In this document: positions 50,818 through 60,391 of the stretch, one piece after another | Numbering within the stretch: the stretch's first letter is position 1 | How the letters are laid out: every line of letters starts with the position of its first letter | DNA from: Lacticaseibacillus parakribbianus | GTDB lineage: Bacteria; Bacillota; Bacilli; Lactobacillales; Lactobacillaceae | Direction of reading: 5' to 3' | Assembly (NCBI RefSeq): GCF_025490915.1 | Contig: NZ_JANQBA010000010.1 | Span: forward strand, 1-64,000 | Length of the DNA stretch: 64,000 bases | Program-made: the position numbers and the translations under genes | Notes under the pieces: model-generated | Told to the model about the DNA's origin: nothing | Database searches by the model: none | What the model saw: the letters and a program-made list of their open reading frames with translations, nothing else

Positions 50818-51085
50818 GCCTCCGCGCCTCGGCGTGGCCGGCCGCCGCTCAGTCGCCAAGCCGACCGTGGGAGCGGGACGGTGGCCAGCCACCGCGACGG
50901 CCCCGTTCTCATTGGCAATCCGTGGCAGGCGCCACCACCTCACGCAATCCAGCCGTGATTGCGGGGCTGCTCATCGCCCCGGGCTGGCAGCCAAGCCACC
51001 CAAGGTCGTTAAGCCCCCACGCGACCACAACGCGCCAAATCCGTCGGTCGGTTATTCCCACCGGCGGGTCTGGTGCGTCTTTTGT
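50818..51085 (+). ncRNA. possible structured RNA or long 3' UTR ending in a hairpin with T-run
   Basis: There is no supported reading frame. Hairpins seen in order are GGTGGC/GCCACC (50888-50901), GCAATC/GATTGC (50943-50961), GGGGC/GCCCC (50963-50980), GGTCG/CGACC (51004-51026) and a 20-bp imperfect stem GCGCCAAATCCG.../...CGGGTCTGGTGCGTC (51032-51078) followed by TTTT on the plus strand. It could be a third small RNA or the 3' UTR of the SOS-type gene. It does not align with RNA candidates A/B. Confidence 0.4.
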
Positions 51086-51103
51086 CGGTCCCACACTAAA
51101 CTT

Positions 51104-51142
51104 ATAGCCCCTGCGTGGCATCAATCGCCACGCAGGGGCTAT
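51104..51142. terminator. perfect 16-bp stem-loop after recN
   Basis: ATAGCCCCTGCGTGGC and its complement enclose a 7-nt loop, 11 nt beyond the recN stop. It lacks a good T-run on either side, so it may stabilise the recN 3' end or act as a weak terminator. Confidence 0.55.
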
Positions 51143-51152
51143 TTGGGTTAGG

Positions 51153-52853
51153 TCAACGCTGCTTGCGCAGCGTCGCCTTAGTTTCGGCCGCCATCGCCAA
51201 AAGCTCCTCGGCGTGTTCAACGGCCAGGTGCGTGACGGACTCGCCGGCCAGCATCCGGGCGATTTCCTGAACCCGGGCGGCGTGGTCGAGCTTTTGGACC
51301 GTCGTGTTGGTGCGACCGCCGTGAACGGCCTTTTGGATCACGTACTCGTGGTCGGACATTGCGGCCACCTGCGGCAGGTGACTGATGCACAGCACCTGGC
51401 TGTGCGTGGCAATCTGGCTGATTTTGTTAGCAATCGCCTGGGCGACGCGGCCGGAGACGCCGGTGTCCACCTCATCGAAGATGATACTGGTGACGCCGTC
51501 GGTTTCGGCAAAAATCGTCTTGAGGGCCAGCATGATGCGCGACAGCTCGCCGCCGCTGGCGATCTTGGCCAGCGGCTTGGCGCTTTCACCCGGGTTAGTC
51601 TGAATGTAAAACTCGACTTGATCCAGCCCATCATCGCGCAGCGTCGTGGCCGGTTCGATGTGAACCTCAAACACCGTCTTGGCCATGTACAGCGCGGCCA
51701 ACTGCTGGTGGATGGCCACAATCAGTCGCTTGGCAGCCGCCTGACGCGCCGTCGTCAGCTTGGCCGCGGCCTGGACCAGTGCGGCCCGCTCCGCGGCGAC
51801 GCGCTGATCCAGCCCCTCGGCGTCGGCCTCGGTGGCCTCCATGGTAGCCAGCTCCTTGGCCGCCTTTTGGCCGTATGCGATCACGGCCTCAACCGTGGCG
51901 CCGTACTTGCGCTCAAGCTGCGCAATCAGGTCCAGCCGCTTTTCCACCGCGTCCAGCCGGCCCTCGTCCCACTCCAGCTGATCGAGCTGGCGCGACAGGT
52001 CGCCTTGCGCGTCCTGCAGCGCGTAGTAGGCCGATTCGATGCTTTGGCTGATCGCCGCAAACCCTTCGTCGAGCTTGGCGATGCCCTGCATGTCGGTCAT
52101 CGCCGTGGCCACTTGGTCAAGCGGGTTTTGCTCCTCGTTGCTCAGCAGCGCGTAGGCGTCGTTCAACGCGTCGGCGATGCGCTGGTAATTGGCCAGGCGG
52201 TCACGCTCCTGGGTCAGCTGGTTTTCCTCATCGGGCGCAAGCGCCGCCGTTGTGATTTCGTTAACCTGAAAGCGCAGCATGTCCAGGCGCTGGGCCCACT
52301 CCCGCTCGTTTTGCTGCTTGCGCGACAGCGCCGCGCGGTCCTTTTGGTAGGTCGCATAGGCCGCCTTGTAGGCGGTCAAAAGCCTCGCAACGGGGTCGCC
52401 GGCGAACTGATCCAAGAGCCCGAGGTGCGACTCGGGGTGAATCAGCTGCTGGTGCTCGTTTTGGCCGTGAATGTCGACCAGCGTCTCGCCAATCGCACGC
52501 AGCGTCGCGGTGTTGACCAACTCGCCGTTGACCCGGCAGAGGTTGCGTCCGGACGCGTACAGGTCGCGCGACAACAGCACGGTGCCGTCGTCCGGCGCCA
52601 GGCCGAACGCGGCCATCACTGAGGCCGTGCGTGGGTTGGAGGTCGCGTCGAACAGCCCCTGCAGCGTCGCCTTAGCCGCGCCGGTTCTCACGAAGTCGGT
52701 GCTGCCGCGACCACCGGCGAGCAGGCTGACCGCGTCGATGATGATCGACTTGCCGGCCCCGGTTTCCCCGGTCAGCGCGGTCATGCCGGTCTGAAAGCTC
52801 AGCTCGAGCTTGTCGATGATTGCAAAATCATGGATGACCAGTTCCTGTAACAT
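51153..52853 (-). CDS. recN: DNA repair protein RecN
   Basis: The 566-residue SMC-like ATPase has Walker A MTALTGETGAGKSIIIDAVS, long coiled coils (about 160-360), a signature KIASGGELSRIMLALKTIF, and Walker B SIIFDEVDTGVSGRVAQAIA. It acts in double-strand break repair. The stop of argR is 1 nt upstream, in the usual argR-recN order. Confidence 0.97.
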   Translation of the reverse strand: MLQELVIHDFAIIDKLELSFQTGMTALTGETGAGKSIIIDAVSLLAGGRGSTDFVRTGAAKATLQGLFDATSNPRTASVMAAFGLAPDDGTVLLSRDLYASGRNLCRVNGELVNTATLRAIGETLVDIHGQNEHQQLIHPESHLGLLDQFAGDPVARLLTAYKAAYATYQKDRAALSRKQQNEREWAQRLDMLRFQVNEITTAALAPDEENQLTQERDRLANYQRIADALNDAYALLSNEEQNPLDQVATAMTDMQGIAKLDEGFAAISQSIESAYYALQDAQGDLSRQLDQLEWDEGRLDAVEKRLDLIAQLERKYGATVEAVIAYGQKAAKELATMEATEADAEGLDQRVAAERAALVQAAAKLTTARQAAAKRLIVAIHQQLAALYMAKTVFEVHIEPATTLRDDGLDQVEFYIQTNPGESAKPLAKIASGGELSRIMLALKTIFAETDGVTSIIFDEVDTGVSGRVAQAIANKISQIATHSQVLCISHLPQVAAMSDHEYVIQKAVHGGRTNTTVQKLDHAARVQEIARMLAGESVTHLAVEHAEELLAMAAETKATLRKQR

Positions 52854-52854
52854 G

Positions 52855-53307
52855 TTATCCCACCATTTCGTCCAGTTCTGCTAACAGCGCCTGCGCCGCC
52901 GCCGCGGTGCGGCAGATGACCAGAATCGCCGCGTCGCCGGCGATGGTCGCAAACACCCGCGGATCCTCCAGCTGATCGATCAAGTTGCCGACCGCCGGCG
53001 CCGTACCGGGGGTCATCACCAGGTGAACGAAGCGGTCCAGCACGTCGCCACGCAAATAAGCCCCAACCATGGTGCGGCGGAGCTTGTCCAGCGGCGCCAG
53101 CTGCATTTCCTTGGGCAAGGCGTAGCGGTACGCACCATTGGCCTCTGGGACCTTAACCAGCTGCATCTCCTTGATGTCACGGGAAATGGTGGCCTGGGTG
53201 ACCGGAATGCCCAGCGCCTTGAGCTTTTCGACGAACTCGCCTTGGCGCTCGATGACGCTGGTTTCGACTAACTGCCTGATGTGGGCCTGACGTTCACTTT
53301 TTTGCAT
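52855..53307 (-). CDS. argR: arginine repressor family regulator ArgR
   Basis: The 150-residue protein has an N-terminal winged HTH (RQGEFVEKLKALGIPVTQAT, ISRDIKEMQLVKV) and a C-terminal hexamerisation/arginine-binding domain (MTPGTAPAVGNLIDQL, TIAGDAAILVICRT). The start at 53307 (MQKSERQAHI) matches the family. It controls arginine metabolism and in many Firmicutes sits beside recN. Confidence 0.95.
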   Translation of the reverse strand: MQKSERQAHIRQLVETSVIERQGEFVEKLKALGIPVTQATISRDIKEMQLVKVPEANGAYRYALPKEMQLAPLDKLRRTMVGAYLRGDVLDRFVHLVMTPGTAPAVGNLIDQLEDPRVFATIAGDAAILVICRTAAAAQALLAELDEMVG

Positions 53308-53367
53308 AACGCACCTGCTTTCGAAGTTACCCAAAGCATACCGCATTCTGCATATTTGCGCTAGTAT

Positions 53368-53385
53368 TATGAATAGATATGCATC
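53368..53385. promoter_or_regulatory. ARG-box-like site upstream of argR
   Basis: TATGAATAGATATGCATC matches the ARG box half-sites (TGAAT, ATTCA) with one mismatch. It lies 60 bp before argR and would allow autoregulation. Confidence 0.45.
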
Positions 53386-54220
53386 AATGGCCGGGTCGCA
53401 GCTCGGCGTAAGCCCGGGCCAGCGTGTCGGTCACGCTGACGTCAGGCGCCATGACGCCTGGTACCTGCGCATTTTGCAGGTGAATCAGAAACTCGATGTT
53501 GCCCTCCCCGCCCTTAATCGGCGAGAAGTCCAGCCCCAAGACGTTGTAGCCGGCGGCCAGCGCGAAGTCGACAATCATAGTCAACACCGCCTTGTGAACC
53601 GCGGGGTCACGTACGATGCCCTTCTTACCGACGTTGGCCGGTCCGGCCTCAAACTGCGGCTTGATCAAGGCGACGGCGTGACCGCCGGGCTGCAGAATCG
53701 CCCGCAGCGGCGGCAAAATCAGCTTCAGTGAGATGAAGGACACGTCGGTCATCGCAAACTCGACGGGGCCGTGGGTAAAATCTTCCGGCTTGCTGTAGCG
53801 GAAGTTGACCCGCTCCATCACCTCAACGCGCGGATCCTCGCGCAGCTTCCAGGCCAGCTGGTTGTAGCCGACATCCAGCGCGTAGCTCAACTTGGCGCCG
53901 GCCTGCAGCGCGACGTCGGTGAAGCCGCCGGTCGAGGCGCCGATGTCAAGCACCGTGAGGCCCTTCAAGTCGAGGCCAAACACGTCCAGGGCCTTGGCCA
54001 GCTTCAGGCCACCCCGGGAAACGTAGGGCATCACCTTGCCCTTGACGTGCAGGACGGACTCGCCATCGATTTTGACGCCGGGCTTGTCCAGGCGCTCGTT
54101 GTTTTGATCGTACACCTCACCAGCCATGACGGCTCGCTTGGCCTGCTCGCGCGACAGGAACAGCCCCTGCTCGACCAGCAGCACATCTACTCGTTCTTTT
54201 TTCACAGTTACCTCACTCAA
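53384..54220 (-). CDS. tlyA: TlyA family rRNA (cytidine-2'-O)-methyltransferase
   Basis: The 278-residue protein has an N-terminal S4 RNA-binding domain (RVDVLLVEQGLFLSREQAKR) and an FtsJ-like methyltransferase (VLDIGASTGGFTDVALQAGA, VEFAMTDVSFISLKLILPPL, LIKPQFEAGPANVGKKGIV). It is linked to ispA by an 8-nt overlap, as in other Firmicutes. Confidence 0.93.
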   Translation of the reverse strand: MSEVTVKKERVDVLLVEQGLFLSREQAKRAVMAGEVYDQNNERLDKPGVKIDGESVLHVKGKVMPYVSRGGLKLAKALDVFGLDLKGLTVLDIGASTGGFTDVALQAGAKLSYALDVGYNQLAWKLREDPRVEVMERVNFRYSKPEDFTHGPVEFAMTDVSFISLKLILPPLRAILQPGGHAVALIKPQFEAGPANVGKKGIVRDPAVHKAVLTMIVDFALAAGYNVLGLDFSPIKGGEGNIEFLIHLQNAQVPGVMAPDVSVTDTLARAYAELRPGH

Positions 54221-55070
54221 AATAAGTCAGAAAAGCGCTCAGCTGCGGCACCGGTCGGCTCAGGCCGGCCAGCGCCGCTCGGGCGGCCGCCACCTCTTGG
54301 GCCAGCGCCGCTTGGGCCCCGGCAAGCCCCAGCAGGCTGGGGAAGGTCGCCTTGGCCTCGGCCAGGTCCTTGTTCGGGGTCTTGCCCAGTTCGGCCGCGG
54401 TCTTGGTGCGGTCGTTGATGTCGTCTTGAATCTGAAAGGCCAGCCCGAAATGCGCGGCAAACGCCCGCAGCGCTGCGGTGTCGGTCGTGGTGACCCCGGC
54501 GAGCAGGCCGCCCATGGCAACCGCCGCCTCAATCAGCGCCCCGGTTTTGAGCGCCTGCAGTCGGCGTAGCGCCGCCAGGTCGAGTCGGTGGTGTTCACCG
54601 TCCATGTCCATCACCTGCCCGGCCACCATGCCGCAGGGACCGGCCGCCTGGGCCAGCGCCTGGAGCAATTGGACCACGACGCCTGGTGCGGCCGTCACCG
54701 CAGCAACCTGGGCGAAGGCCTGCGCCTGTAGTCCGTCGCCGGCCAGAATCGCCATGGCCGTGCCGAAGCGCTTGTGACTAGTCGGTCGGCCGCGGCGCAG
54801 GTCGTCATTGTCCATCGCCGGCAGGTCGTCGTGAATCAGGGAGTAGGTGTGCAGCAGCTCTAGCCCAGCCGCGGCCGGCAGGGCCTGCTTCACCGAACCA
54901 CCGAAGCTATCCACCACCGCCAGCAGCAAAAGCGGCCGCAACCGCTTGCCCCCGGCGTCAACCGAGTAGCGCATCGCCGCCTGCAGGTGCGTGTTGGCAA
55001 TCGGCGCAAGCGCCGCGGCCAGGGCCGCCTCAAGCGGGGCCTTGAAGCCCAAGGTCGTAGCCTCAAGCAT
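54213..55070 (-). CDS. ispA: farnesyl diphosphate synthase family polyprenyl synthetase
   Basis: The 285-residue enzyme has both Asp-rich motifs, [20 protein letters not shown] and [20 protein letters not shown], plus GGKRLRPLL. It condenses IPP with allylic diphosphates. The start at 55070 overlaps the xseB stop by 8 nt. Confidence 0.95.
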   Translation of the reverse strand: MLEATTLGFKAPLEAALAAALAPIANTHLQAAMRYSVDAGGKRLRPLLLLAVVDSFGGSVKQALPAAAGLELLHTYSLIHDDLPAMDNDDLRRGRPTSHKRFGTAMAILAGDGLQAQAFAQVAAVTAAPGVVVQLLQALAQAAGPCGMVAGQVMDMDGEHHRLDLAALRRLQALKTGALIEAAVAMGGLLAGVTTTDTAALRAFAAHFGLAFQIQDDINDRTKTAAELGKTPNKDLAEAKATFPSLLGLAGAQAALAQEVAAARAALAGLSRPVPQLSAFLTYFE

Positions 55071-55287
55071 GATCGGCCGGCTCGAAGTCAACCAAGGTGC
55101 CGTCGTCCTTGACCATCTTGGTCACGGTTTGCTCGGCCTCCTTGAGCGTTTTTTCCAGTTGCTGACTCAGCTTGACGCCGGTCTTGAACTGATCCATCGC
55201 GGCTTCAAGCGGGACTTGGCCCTGCTCGAGGCTTGCGACAATCTGTTCCAAGCGGGTCAGATTCTCTTCAAAAGTAGGTTCAGCCAT
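55063..55287 (-). CDS. xseB: exodeoxyribonuclease VII small subunit
   Basis: The 74-residue helical protein PTFEENLTRLEQIVASLEQG is XseB. It overlaps xseA by 8 nt and ispA by 8 nt, fully coupled. Confidence 0.95.
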   Translation of the reverse strand: MAEPTFEENLTRLEQIVASLEQGQVPLEAAMDQFKTGVKLSQQLEKTLKEAEQTVTKMVKDDGTLVDFEPADHA

Positions 55288-56638
55288 TGTTGTCTTCCTT
55301 TCCCTGTTGCGGTGCAAGCACCTGCACCGGCACGACCCCGTCTTGTAAGTGAAGCTGGGCCTTTTGCCCCACCGTGAAGTCGCGGCGGTGCTTGAGCATG
55401 GTGCCATCGGGGGCCGTGGCGTAACTGTAACCGCGACCCAAAATTTTGAGCGGACTGAGGTGATCCAGCGCCGCTGCGGCCTGGGCAACCCGCTGCCGGT
55501 CGGTCGCCACTGCCGCGCGAATCGCACGGCCCAGCCGGACCTGGTCTTGGCTCAGTTGCTGGGCCGCAGTCGCCACCCGGGTGGTCAGCGCCTGCGGGGC
55601 AAGCAGCGCATTGGCCATCGCCAGCCGGTGGCGCCGGTCGGCCAAGAGCTGCTGGGTGCTGGCCACCAGGCGACCGCTCAGCTGATCGACCTGCTGCACG
55701 TACTGATCGTAGAGCCGCGCCGGCTGCGTCAGCACGACGCTGGCGCGTACGCGCTTGAGCCGCGCGTCTTGGCCGCTCAAAAGCGCCTTGGTCGCCGTCA
55801 CGATGCGCAGCCGATCCTCTTCGAGCCGCGCCAAGGCGTCGACCAGCGGCACCGGCGTCACCAGCTCCGCGGCCGCCGTCGGGGTGGCCGCGCGATGGTC
55901 GGCGATGAAATCGGCGATGGTGGTGTCGGTTTCGTGCCCGACCGAGCTGACAATCGGCATCGGCATGGCGACTAACTCCCGGGCCACGGTCTCCTCGTTG
56001 AACGGCCAAAGGTCCTCGATTGACCCGCCGCCACGGCCGATGATCAACGCGTCAAAGCCGCCCATCTCCCGCACCCGCCGCAGCTGGCGAACCAAGTCGC
56101 CGGCCGCGGCCGTGCCCTGAACCACCGCCGGAAACAGCACCAGCTGCAGGATTGGGTAGCGCCGGGCCACCGTCGTGCGAATGTCTTGGATCACCGCGCC
56201 GCTGGGGCTGGTGATCACCGCGACCCGCCGCGGAAAGCGCGGCAGCGGCCGCTGGTTGCGGCTGAACAGGCCCTCGGCGGCCAGCTTGGTTTTGAGCTGC
56301 TCCAGCGCCTGGTACAAGGCCCCAACGCCATCCGGCTCCATGCTCTCGATCACAATCTGGTACTGGCCAGACGCGTTGTACAAGGTGACATGGCCGACCA
56401 CGCGAACCTTCATCCCCTCCTCGGGGCGAAACTTCAGCTTGGCAAAAGCACCTTTGAACATCACCGCGCTGATTTTGGCCTGGTCGTCCTTCAGCGAGAA
56501 GTACTGGTGGCCGGGTCGCAGACGAAAGTTGCTCAGCTCGCCGGTCAAAAAGACCCGTGTCAGGTAAGGATCAAGGTCAAACTTGCGCCGCAGGTAGGTG
56601 GTGAGGCTGCTGACGCTGAGGTACTCGGGTTCACTCAT
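55280..56638 (-). CDS. xseA: exodeoxyribonuclease VII large subunit
   Basis: The 452-residue protein has an N-terminal OB fold (VFLTGELSNFRLRPGHQYFS), the catalytic region with VAVITSPSGAVIQDI, IIGRGGGSIEDLWPFNEE and VSSVGHETDTTIADFIAD, then a coiled-coil arm. It degrades single-stranded DNA. It overlaps folD by 8 nt. Confidence 0.96.
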   Translation of the reverse strand: MSEPEYLSVSSLTTYLRRKFDLDPYLTRVFLTGELSNFRLRPGHQYFSLKDDQAKISAVMFKGAFAKLKFRPEEGMKVRVVGHVTLYNASGQYQIVIESMEPDGVGALYQALEQLKTKLAAEGLFSRNQRPLPRFPRRVAVITSPSGAVIQDIRTTVARRYPILQLVLFPAVVQGTAAAGDLVRQLRRVREMGGFDALIIGRGGGSIEDLWPFNEETVARELVAMPMPIVSSVGHETDTTIADFIADHRAATPTAAAELVTPVPLVDALARLEEDRLRIVTATKALLSGQDARLKRVRASVVLTQPARLYDQYVQQVDQLSGRLVASTQQLLADRRHRLAMANALLAPQALTTRVATAAQQLSQDQVRLGRAIRAAVATDRQRVAQAAAALDHLSPLKILGRGYSYATAPDGTMLKHRRDFTVGQKAQLHLQDGVVPVQVLAPQQGKEDNNG

Positions 56639-57482
56639 TTAATCGCCTCTTGGCTAAGGTAACAGTTTGCATCATCAACGCGGCGATGGTCATCGGCCCC
56701 ACCCCGCCCGGCACCGGTGTGATCGCGCTGGCCAACGGCGCCACCTGATCGAAGGCGACGTCGCCGACCAGCTTGCCGGAATCGTTGCGGTCCATGCCGA
56801 CGTCGATCACCACGGCACCAGGCTTGACCGCCTCGGCCGTGATGAACTCGGCCTGGCCCAGCGCCGCCACCAACAAGTCGGCCTGGCGCGTCAGTGCAAA
56901 CAGGTTCGCCGTCTTGCTGTGGGTGATGGTGACCGTGGCGTCTTGGTTGAGCAAAAGCCCCGCCAGCGGCCGCCCAACGATGTTGGAGCGGCCGACGATG
57001 ACGGCGTGTTGGCCGGCGACCGAGATGCCATAGTGGTTAAGCAGCGCCATGATGCCGAGCGGGGTCGACGCGACCACGCCGGGTTGGCGGGTCCACAGCC
57101 GCCCCATGTTGACCGGGTGAAAGCCGTCGACGTCCTTGTCCGGCGCAATGGCCGCAATCACCGCCTGGGCGTCGATTTGCGCCGGCAGCGGCAGCTGAAC
57201 TAAGATGCCATCGATGGCGGGGTCAAGGTTCAGCTCGGCGATGATCTGAAGCAGCGTGGCCTGGGTGGTGCTGGCCGGCAACACGTGTTTGACCGAGCGG
57301 ATGCCCAACGACTCGGCGCGGCGCTGCTTATTGCGAACGTAGATGGCGCTGGCCGGATCGTCACCGACCAACACCACGGCAAGCCCCGGCGTCACCCCAC
57401 GGGCAATCATCGACTGAACCGTGGCGCTGAGCTCGGACATCAAGGCGTTGGCGGTTTTTTTTCCATCTAAGATTGTAGTCAT
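56631..57482 (-). CDS. folD: methylenetetrahydrofolate dehydrogenase / cyclohydrolase
   Basis: The 283-residue protein has VVLVGDDPASAIYVRNKQRR (catalytic Lys region), DGILVQLPLPAQIDAQAV, VGRSNIVGRPLAGLLLNQDA and ITPVPGGVGPMTIAALM. It supplies one-carbon folates. The start at 57482 follows GGAG by 7 nt. Confidence 0.96.
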   Translation of the reverse strand: MTTILDGKKTANALMSELSATVQSMIARGVTPGLAVVLVGDDPASAIYVRNKQRRAESLGIRSVKHVLPASTTQATLLQIIAELNLDPAIDGILVQLPLPAQIDAQAVIAAIAPDKDVDGFHPVNMGRLWTRQPGVVASTPLGIMALLNHYGISVAGQHAVIVGRSNIVGRPLAGLLLNQDATVTITHSKTANLFALTRQADLLVAALGQAEFITAEAVKPGAVVIDVGMDRNDSGKLVGDVAFDQVAPLASAITPVPGGVGPMTIAALMMQTVTLAKRRLNE

Positions 57483-57641
57483 TGTTCTCCTCCATCGGGT
57501 GCGGCTGCTGGGCCCAACTCGGGCCGCGACCTGCCCAGTGCAGGTCGTGGTGTCATCATACAAGATGCCTGTCAAGACGTCCAGCCTCAGCCCGCAATCC
57601 TCAAGAGACTCTCACCCGGCGTTAAGAATGCCGAGCGCATA

Positions 57642-57677
57642 CAGCAACGGACCGTGAGAAAACACGGCCCGTTGCTG
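57642..57677 (-). terminator. stem-loop after nusB
   Basis: CAACGG and CACGG arms form a long stem (57642-57677) just after the nusB stop, without a T-run on the minus strand. The 160-nt gap to folD also holds TTGACA near 57570 without a good -10. Confidence 0.5.
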
Positions 57678-57690
57678 TCACACTATTGGC

Positions 57691-58098
57691 TCACGCCTCG
57701 GCCGGCTTGGACACAAAATGCCCCAAAATACCGTTCACGAAACGCGCGGCCGACTCGTCGCTGTACTTCTTGGCCAGCTCGATAGCCTCGTTGACGGCAA
57801 CCTTGGCCGGCAGCTCCGGCTCGTACTGCAACTCGTACAGACCCAGCCGCAGCACAATCAGATCCGGCTTGGTCAGGCGGCTGAGCGTCCAGCCCTTCTT
57901 GAGCTTGCCGGTGATGGCAGCGTCTAGTTCGGCGGAATGGGCCAAAACCCCGTCAATCAGCGCAATCATGTACGCGGATGCGGTCTCGTCTTCGTCCAGC
58001 ACATCGGCGTACACCGCCTGGCGGTCGGCGTCCGGGTTGCCCGCAAGTGCGAACAGCGCCTGAAACGCCGCCTCCCGTGATTCATGTCTGCCTAGCAT
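57691..58098 (-). CDS. nusB: transcription antitermination factor NusB
   Basis: The 135-residue helical protein has RHESREAAFQALFALAGN at the start and VAVNEAIELAKKYSDESAAR and FVNGILGHF at the end, as in NusB. It takes part in rRNA antitermination. It abuts asp23 with no gap. Confidence 0.95.
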   Translation of the reverse strand: MLGRHESREAAFQALFALAGNPDADRQAVYADVLDEDETASAYMIALIDGVLAHSAELDAAITGKLKKGWTLSRLTKPDLIVLRLGLYELQYEPELPAKVAVNEAIELAKKYSDESAARFVNGILGHFVSKPAEA

Positions 58099-58533
58099 CT
58101 AATCGTCATCCTCGGTTTCTTCGTCGTCTGCAAATAAGTTCTCGGGGTCGACCGGAGCGGCCTTTTCGGGCACCACTCCGACCACATGCACGTTCACCGC
58201 GGCCAGCGTCAGATCCGTCATGTACAAAAGCTGCTCGCGCAGCGTCTGCTGCATGTCAAGCGCCACCTTGGGCACGGAAACCCCGTAGTCCAAGTAGACG
58301 TAGACGTCGGCGGTCAGCTGCGTCCCGTCCACGGTCAGGGCAACGCCCTTGCCGTGGTTGGCGCGGCCGAACCACTCGTTGATCGAGCTAGTCAGGCTAC
58401 CGCGCATCTGGTACACGCCATCGACGCCGACTGCGGCGATGCCCAAAATGACCTCCAAAACTTCCGGAACAATCTCGATTGTTCCCTGAGCATCCGTGCG
58501 GTTCGCAAGTATGATATTTGTTTCTTCAGCCAT
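58099..58533 (-). CDS. Asp23/Gls24 family protein (YqhY)
   Basis: The 144-residue protein has GTIEIVPEVLEVILGIAAVG, VDGVYQMRGSLTSSINEWFG and a very acidic C-terminus. It is the second Asp23 paralog in the window; this one sits in the efp-asp23-nusB group as in other lactobacilli. In B. subtilis YqhY affects acetyl-CoA carboxylase activity. Confidence 0.92.
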   Translation of the reverse strand: MAEETNIILANRTDAQGTIEIVPEVLEVILGIAAVGVDGVYQMRGSLTSSINEWFGRANHGKGVALTVDGTQLTADVYVYLDYGVSVPKVALDMQQTLREQLLYMTDLTLAAVNVHVVGVVPEKAAPVDPENLFADDEETEDDD

Positions 58534-58564
58534 TAGGCATCCTCCTCAATTGTGGTCGACGCAG

Positions 58565-59122
58565 CTAGGCGCGGGAAATGTAGGTGCCGTCCTGCGTGTT
58601 GATGGTCAGCACATCGCCTTCGTTGATGAAAAACGGCACCTGAACCACCAGGCCGGTTTCCATCGTCGCAGGCTTGCTGCCGCCGCTGCTGGTGTTGCCG
58701 CGAACGCCGGGTTCGGTGGCCGTGACGGTCAGATCGACGGTGTTCGGCACTTCAACGCCCAGGGTCTCCTGGTCGTGCATGATCACCTTGACCTCCATGT
58801 TCTCCTTGAGGTACTTGAGCTCCTCTTGGATTTCCTCGCCCGGCAAAGACAGCTGCTCGTAGGTCTCCATGTCCATGAAGACATAGTTGTCGCCATCTGC
58901 GTACAAGTACTGCATGGTTTTGGTATTGATCTGGGCCTTCTCCACTTTTTCGGTGGAACGGAAGGTCTTTTCCTGCACCGCACCGGTCCGCAGGTTCTTC
59001 AAGGTCGACCGCACGAACGCGGAACCCTTCCCCGGCTTCACGTGCTGGAATTCGACGATCCGCCAGAGACCGCCGTCCACTTCGATGGTCAAGCCGTTTT
59101 TAAAATCATTGACAGAAATCAT
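58565..59122 (-). CDS. efp: elongation factor P
   Basis: The 185-residue protein has three beta-barrel domains; the tip Lys is in [18 protein letters not shown], followed by [15 protein letters not shown] and the C-terminal [20 protein letters not shown]. It relieves stalling at polyproline. The start at 59122 follows GGAGGA by 8 nt. Confidence 0.97.
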   Translation of the reverse strand: MISVNDFKNGLTIEVDGGLWRIVEFQHVKPGKGSAFVRSTLKNLRTGAVQEKTFRSTEKVEKAQINTKTMQYLYADGDNYVFMDMETYEQLSLPGEEIQEELKYLKENMEVKVIMHDQETLGVEVPNTVDLTVTATEPGVRGNTSSGGSKPATMETGLVVQVPFFINEGDVLTINTQDGTYISRA

Positions 59123-59158
59123 TATGGTTCCTCCATTATCGTTTGTAAACTCCACTTT

Positions 59159-59187
59159 ACTATATCAAGACTGTCGAACCGGCGCAA
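59159..59187 (-). promoter_or_regulatory. promoter of the efp-asp23-nusB operon
   Basis: TTGCGC (59182-59187), 17 bp, TATAGT (59159-59164) on the minus strand. Confidence 0.65.
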
Positions 59188-59273
59188 CCGCCGGCCGGCT
59201 CACGATAATGGGTGTCCCCGTTCACTGACGCCGAGCTTTGGACTCAGCGCTGGACCGCCTCGCGTTTTTTGCA

Positions 59274-60353
59274 CTACTTCACCTTCACGACTAGAATTTC
59301 TGGCGGCGCCGGCGTGGTCAGCACCCGGGCCCCGTCTTGCGTAATCAGCAGGTCGTCTTCAATCCGGACCCCACCAACCCCAGGCAGGTAAATGCCCGGC
59401 TCGTCGGTTTCGACGTTACCGGCCACCTGTGGCACCGCGTTGTACACACCCCAGGCACCGGGTCCTTCGTGAATCGAAAGGCCGATGCCGTGACCGGTGC
59501 CGTGGCCGAAGTACTGACCGTAGCCGGCGCGGTCGATGAAGCCATGGGCGAAGTCGTTGATCTCGCGCCCAGTGACGCCCGGGGCCATCAGTTCGGCGAC
59601 GCCGCGGTTGGCCGCGTACACCACCTTGTAAATGGTCTTGATGCGCGGATCCGGCTCACCGACGGCAAAGGTGCGGGTGATGTCTGAGACGTAGCCCTGG
59701 TAAACACAGCCCCAATCCAGCGTCACCACATCGCCTGCTTCAATCACCTTAGCGGTGGCGGCGCCATGCGGCATGGCCGACCGGGCCCCACTGGCGACGA
59801 TGGTTTCAAAGGAGGTCCCGGACGCGCCCAGCTTGCGCATGAAAAAGTCCAGGTCCAAGGCGACTGCGGCCTCGGTCACGCCCGGCTGAATCGTTGCCAG
59901 CACGTGCTGGTAGCCGGCCTCGGCGATTTCAATCGCCTTTTGGATCAAGGCCAGCTCCGAGTCGTCCTTGACCTCGCGCAGCGTCGCCACGAAATTGTGG
60001 GTCGCCACCCAGGTCGTCGGGGCCGGCAGCCGCTTGAAGTCCTCGTAAACCAGGATTTCACCCTCAAAGCCCACGCGCTGCAGGCCGTCTTGAACCGCCA
60101 GCTCGCCGGTCTTGGCGAACAACCCGGCCTGGTGCAACACCAGCTCGCTGTTGTGGACCTCGGCTTGCACCTGAGTGGTGAAGCGCGAGTCCGTGATCAG
60201 GTAGCTGTGCGATCGGCTGACCAGCAAGGCGCTTTCGTCGCCGGTGAAGCCCGTCAGGTACGAGACATTGGTCGCATTGGTGACCAGCACCGCATCCAAA
60301 TCGTGTTCCGCCAGTTTGTGTTGCAGCCGTTCCAGACGTGTCAGAGTCGTCAT
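59274..60353 (-). CDS. pepP: Xaa-Pro peptidase (M24 family, PepP/PepQ type)
   Basis: The 359-residue protein has a creatinase N-terminal domain (ATNVSYLTGFTGDESALLVS) and a pita-bread catalytic domain with metal ligands in VTLDWGCVYQGYVSDITRTF, GHGTGHGIGLSIHEGP, ETDEPGIYLPG and RIEDDLLIT. It splits peptides at proline. The start at 60353 was chosen because AAAGGA is 9 nt upstream; a Met three codons earlier overlaps that site. Confidence 0.94.
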   Translation of the reverse strand: MTTLTRLERLQHKLAEHDLDAVLVTNATNVSYLTGFTGDESALLVSRSHSYLITDSRFTTQVQAEVHNSELVLHQAGLFAKTGELAVQDGLQRVGFEGEILVYEDFKRLPAPTTWVATHNFVATLREVKDDSELALIQKAIEIAEAGYQHVLATIQPGVTEAAVALDLDFFMRKLGASGTSFETIVASGARSAMPHGAATAKVIEAGDVVTLDWGCVYQGYVSDITRTFAVGEPDPRIKTIYKVVYAANRGVAELMAPGVTGREINDFAHGFIDRAGYGQYFGHGTGHGIGLSIHEGPGAWGVYNAVPQVAGNVETDEPGIYLPGVGGVRIEDDLLITQDGARVLTTPAPPEILVVKVK

Positions 60354-60391
60354 GTTATCCATTCCTTTCTCACTCACCGTGCCACCTCGGC

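Noticed and set aside
50818-51151. Small protein genes in the 50834-51151 (plus) and 50909-51220 (minus) frames
   Set aside because: Neither has a ribosome binding site; similar peptides on both strands come from the inverted repeats.
57530-57580. Promoter of folD at TTGACA near 57570
   Set aside because: The only TATGAT-like element is 9 bp away, too close, and no good -10 exists at 16-18 bp.
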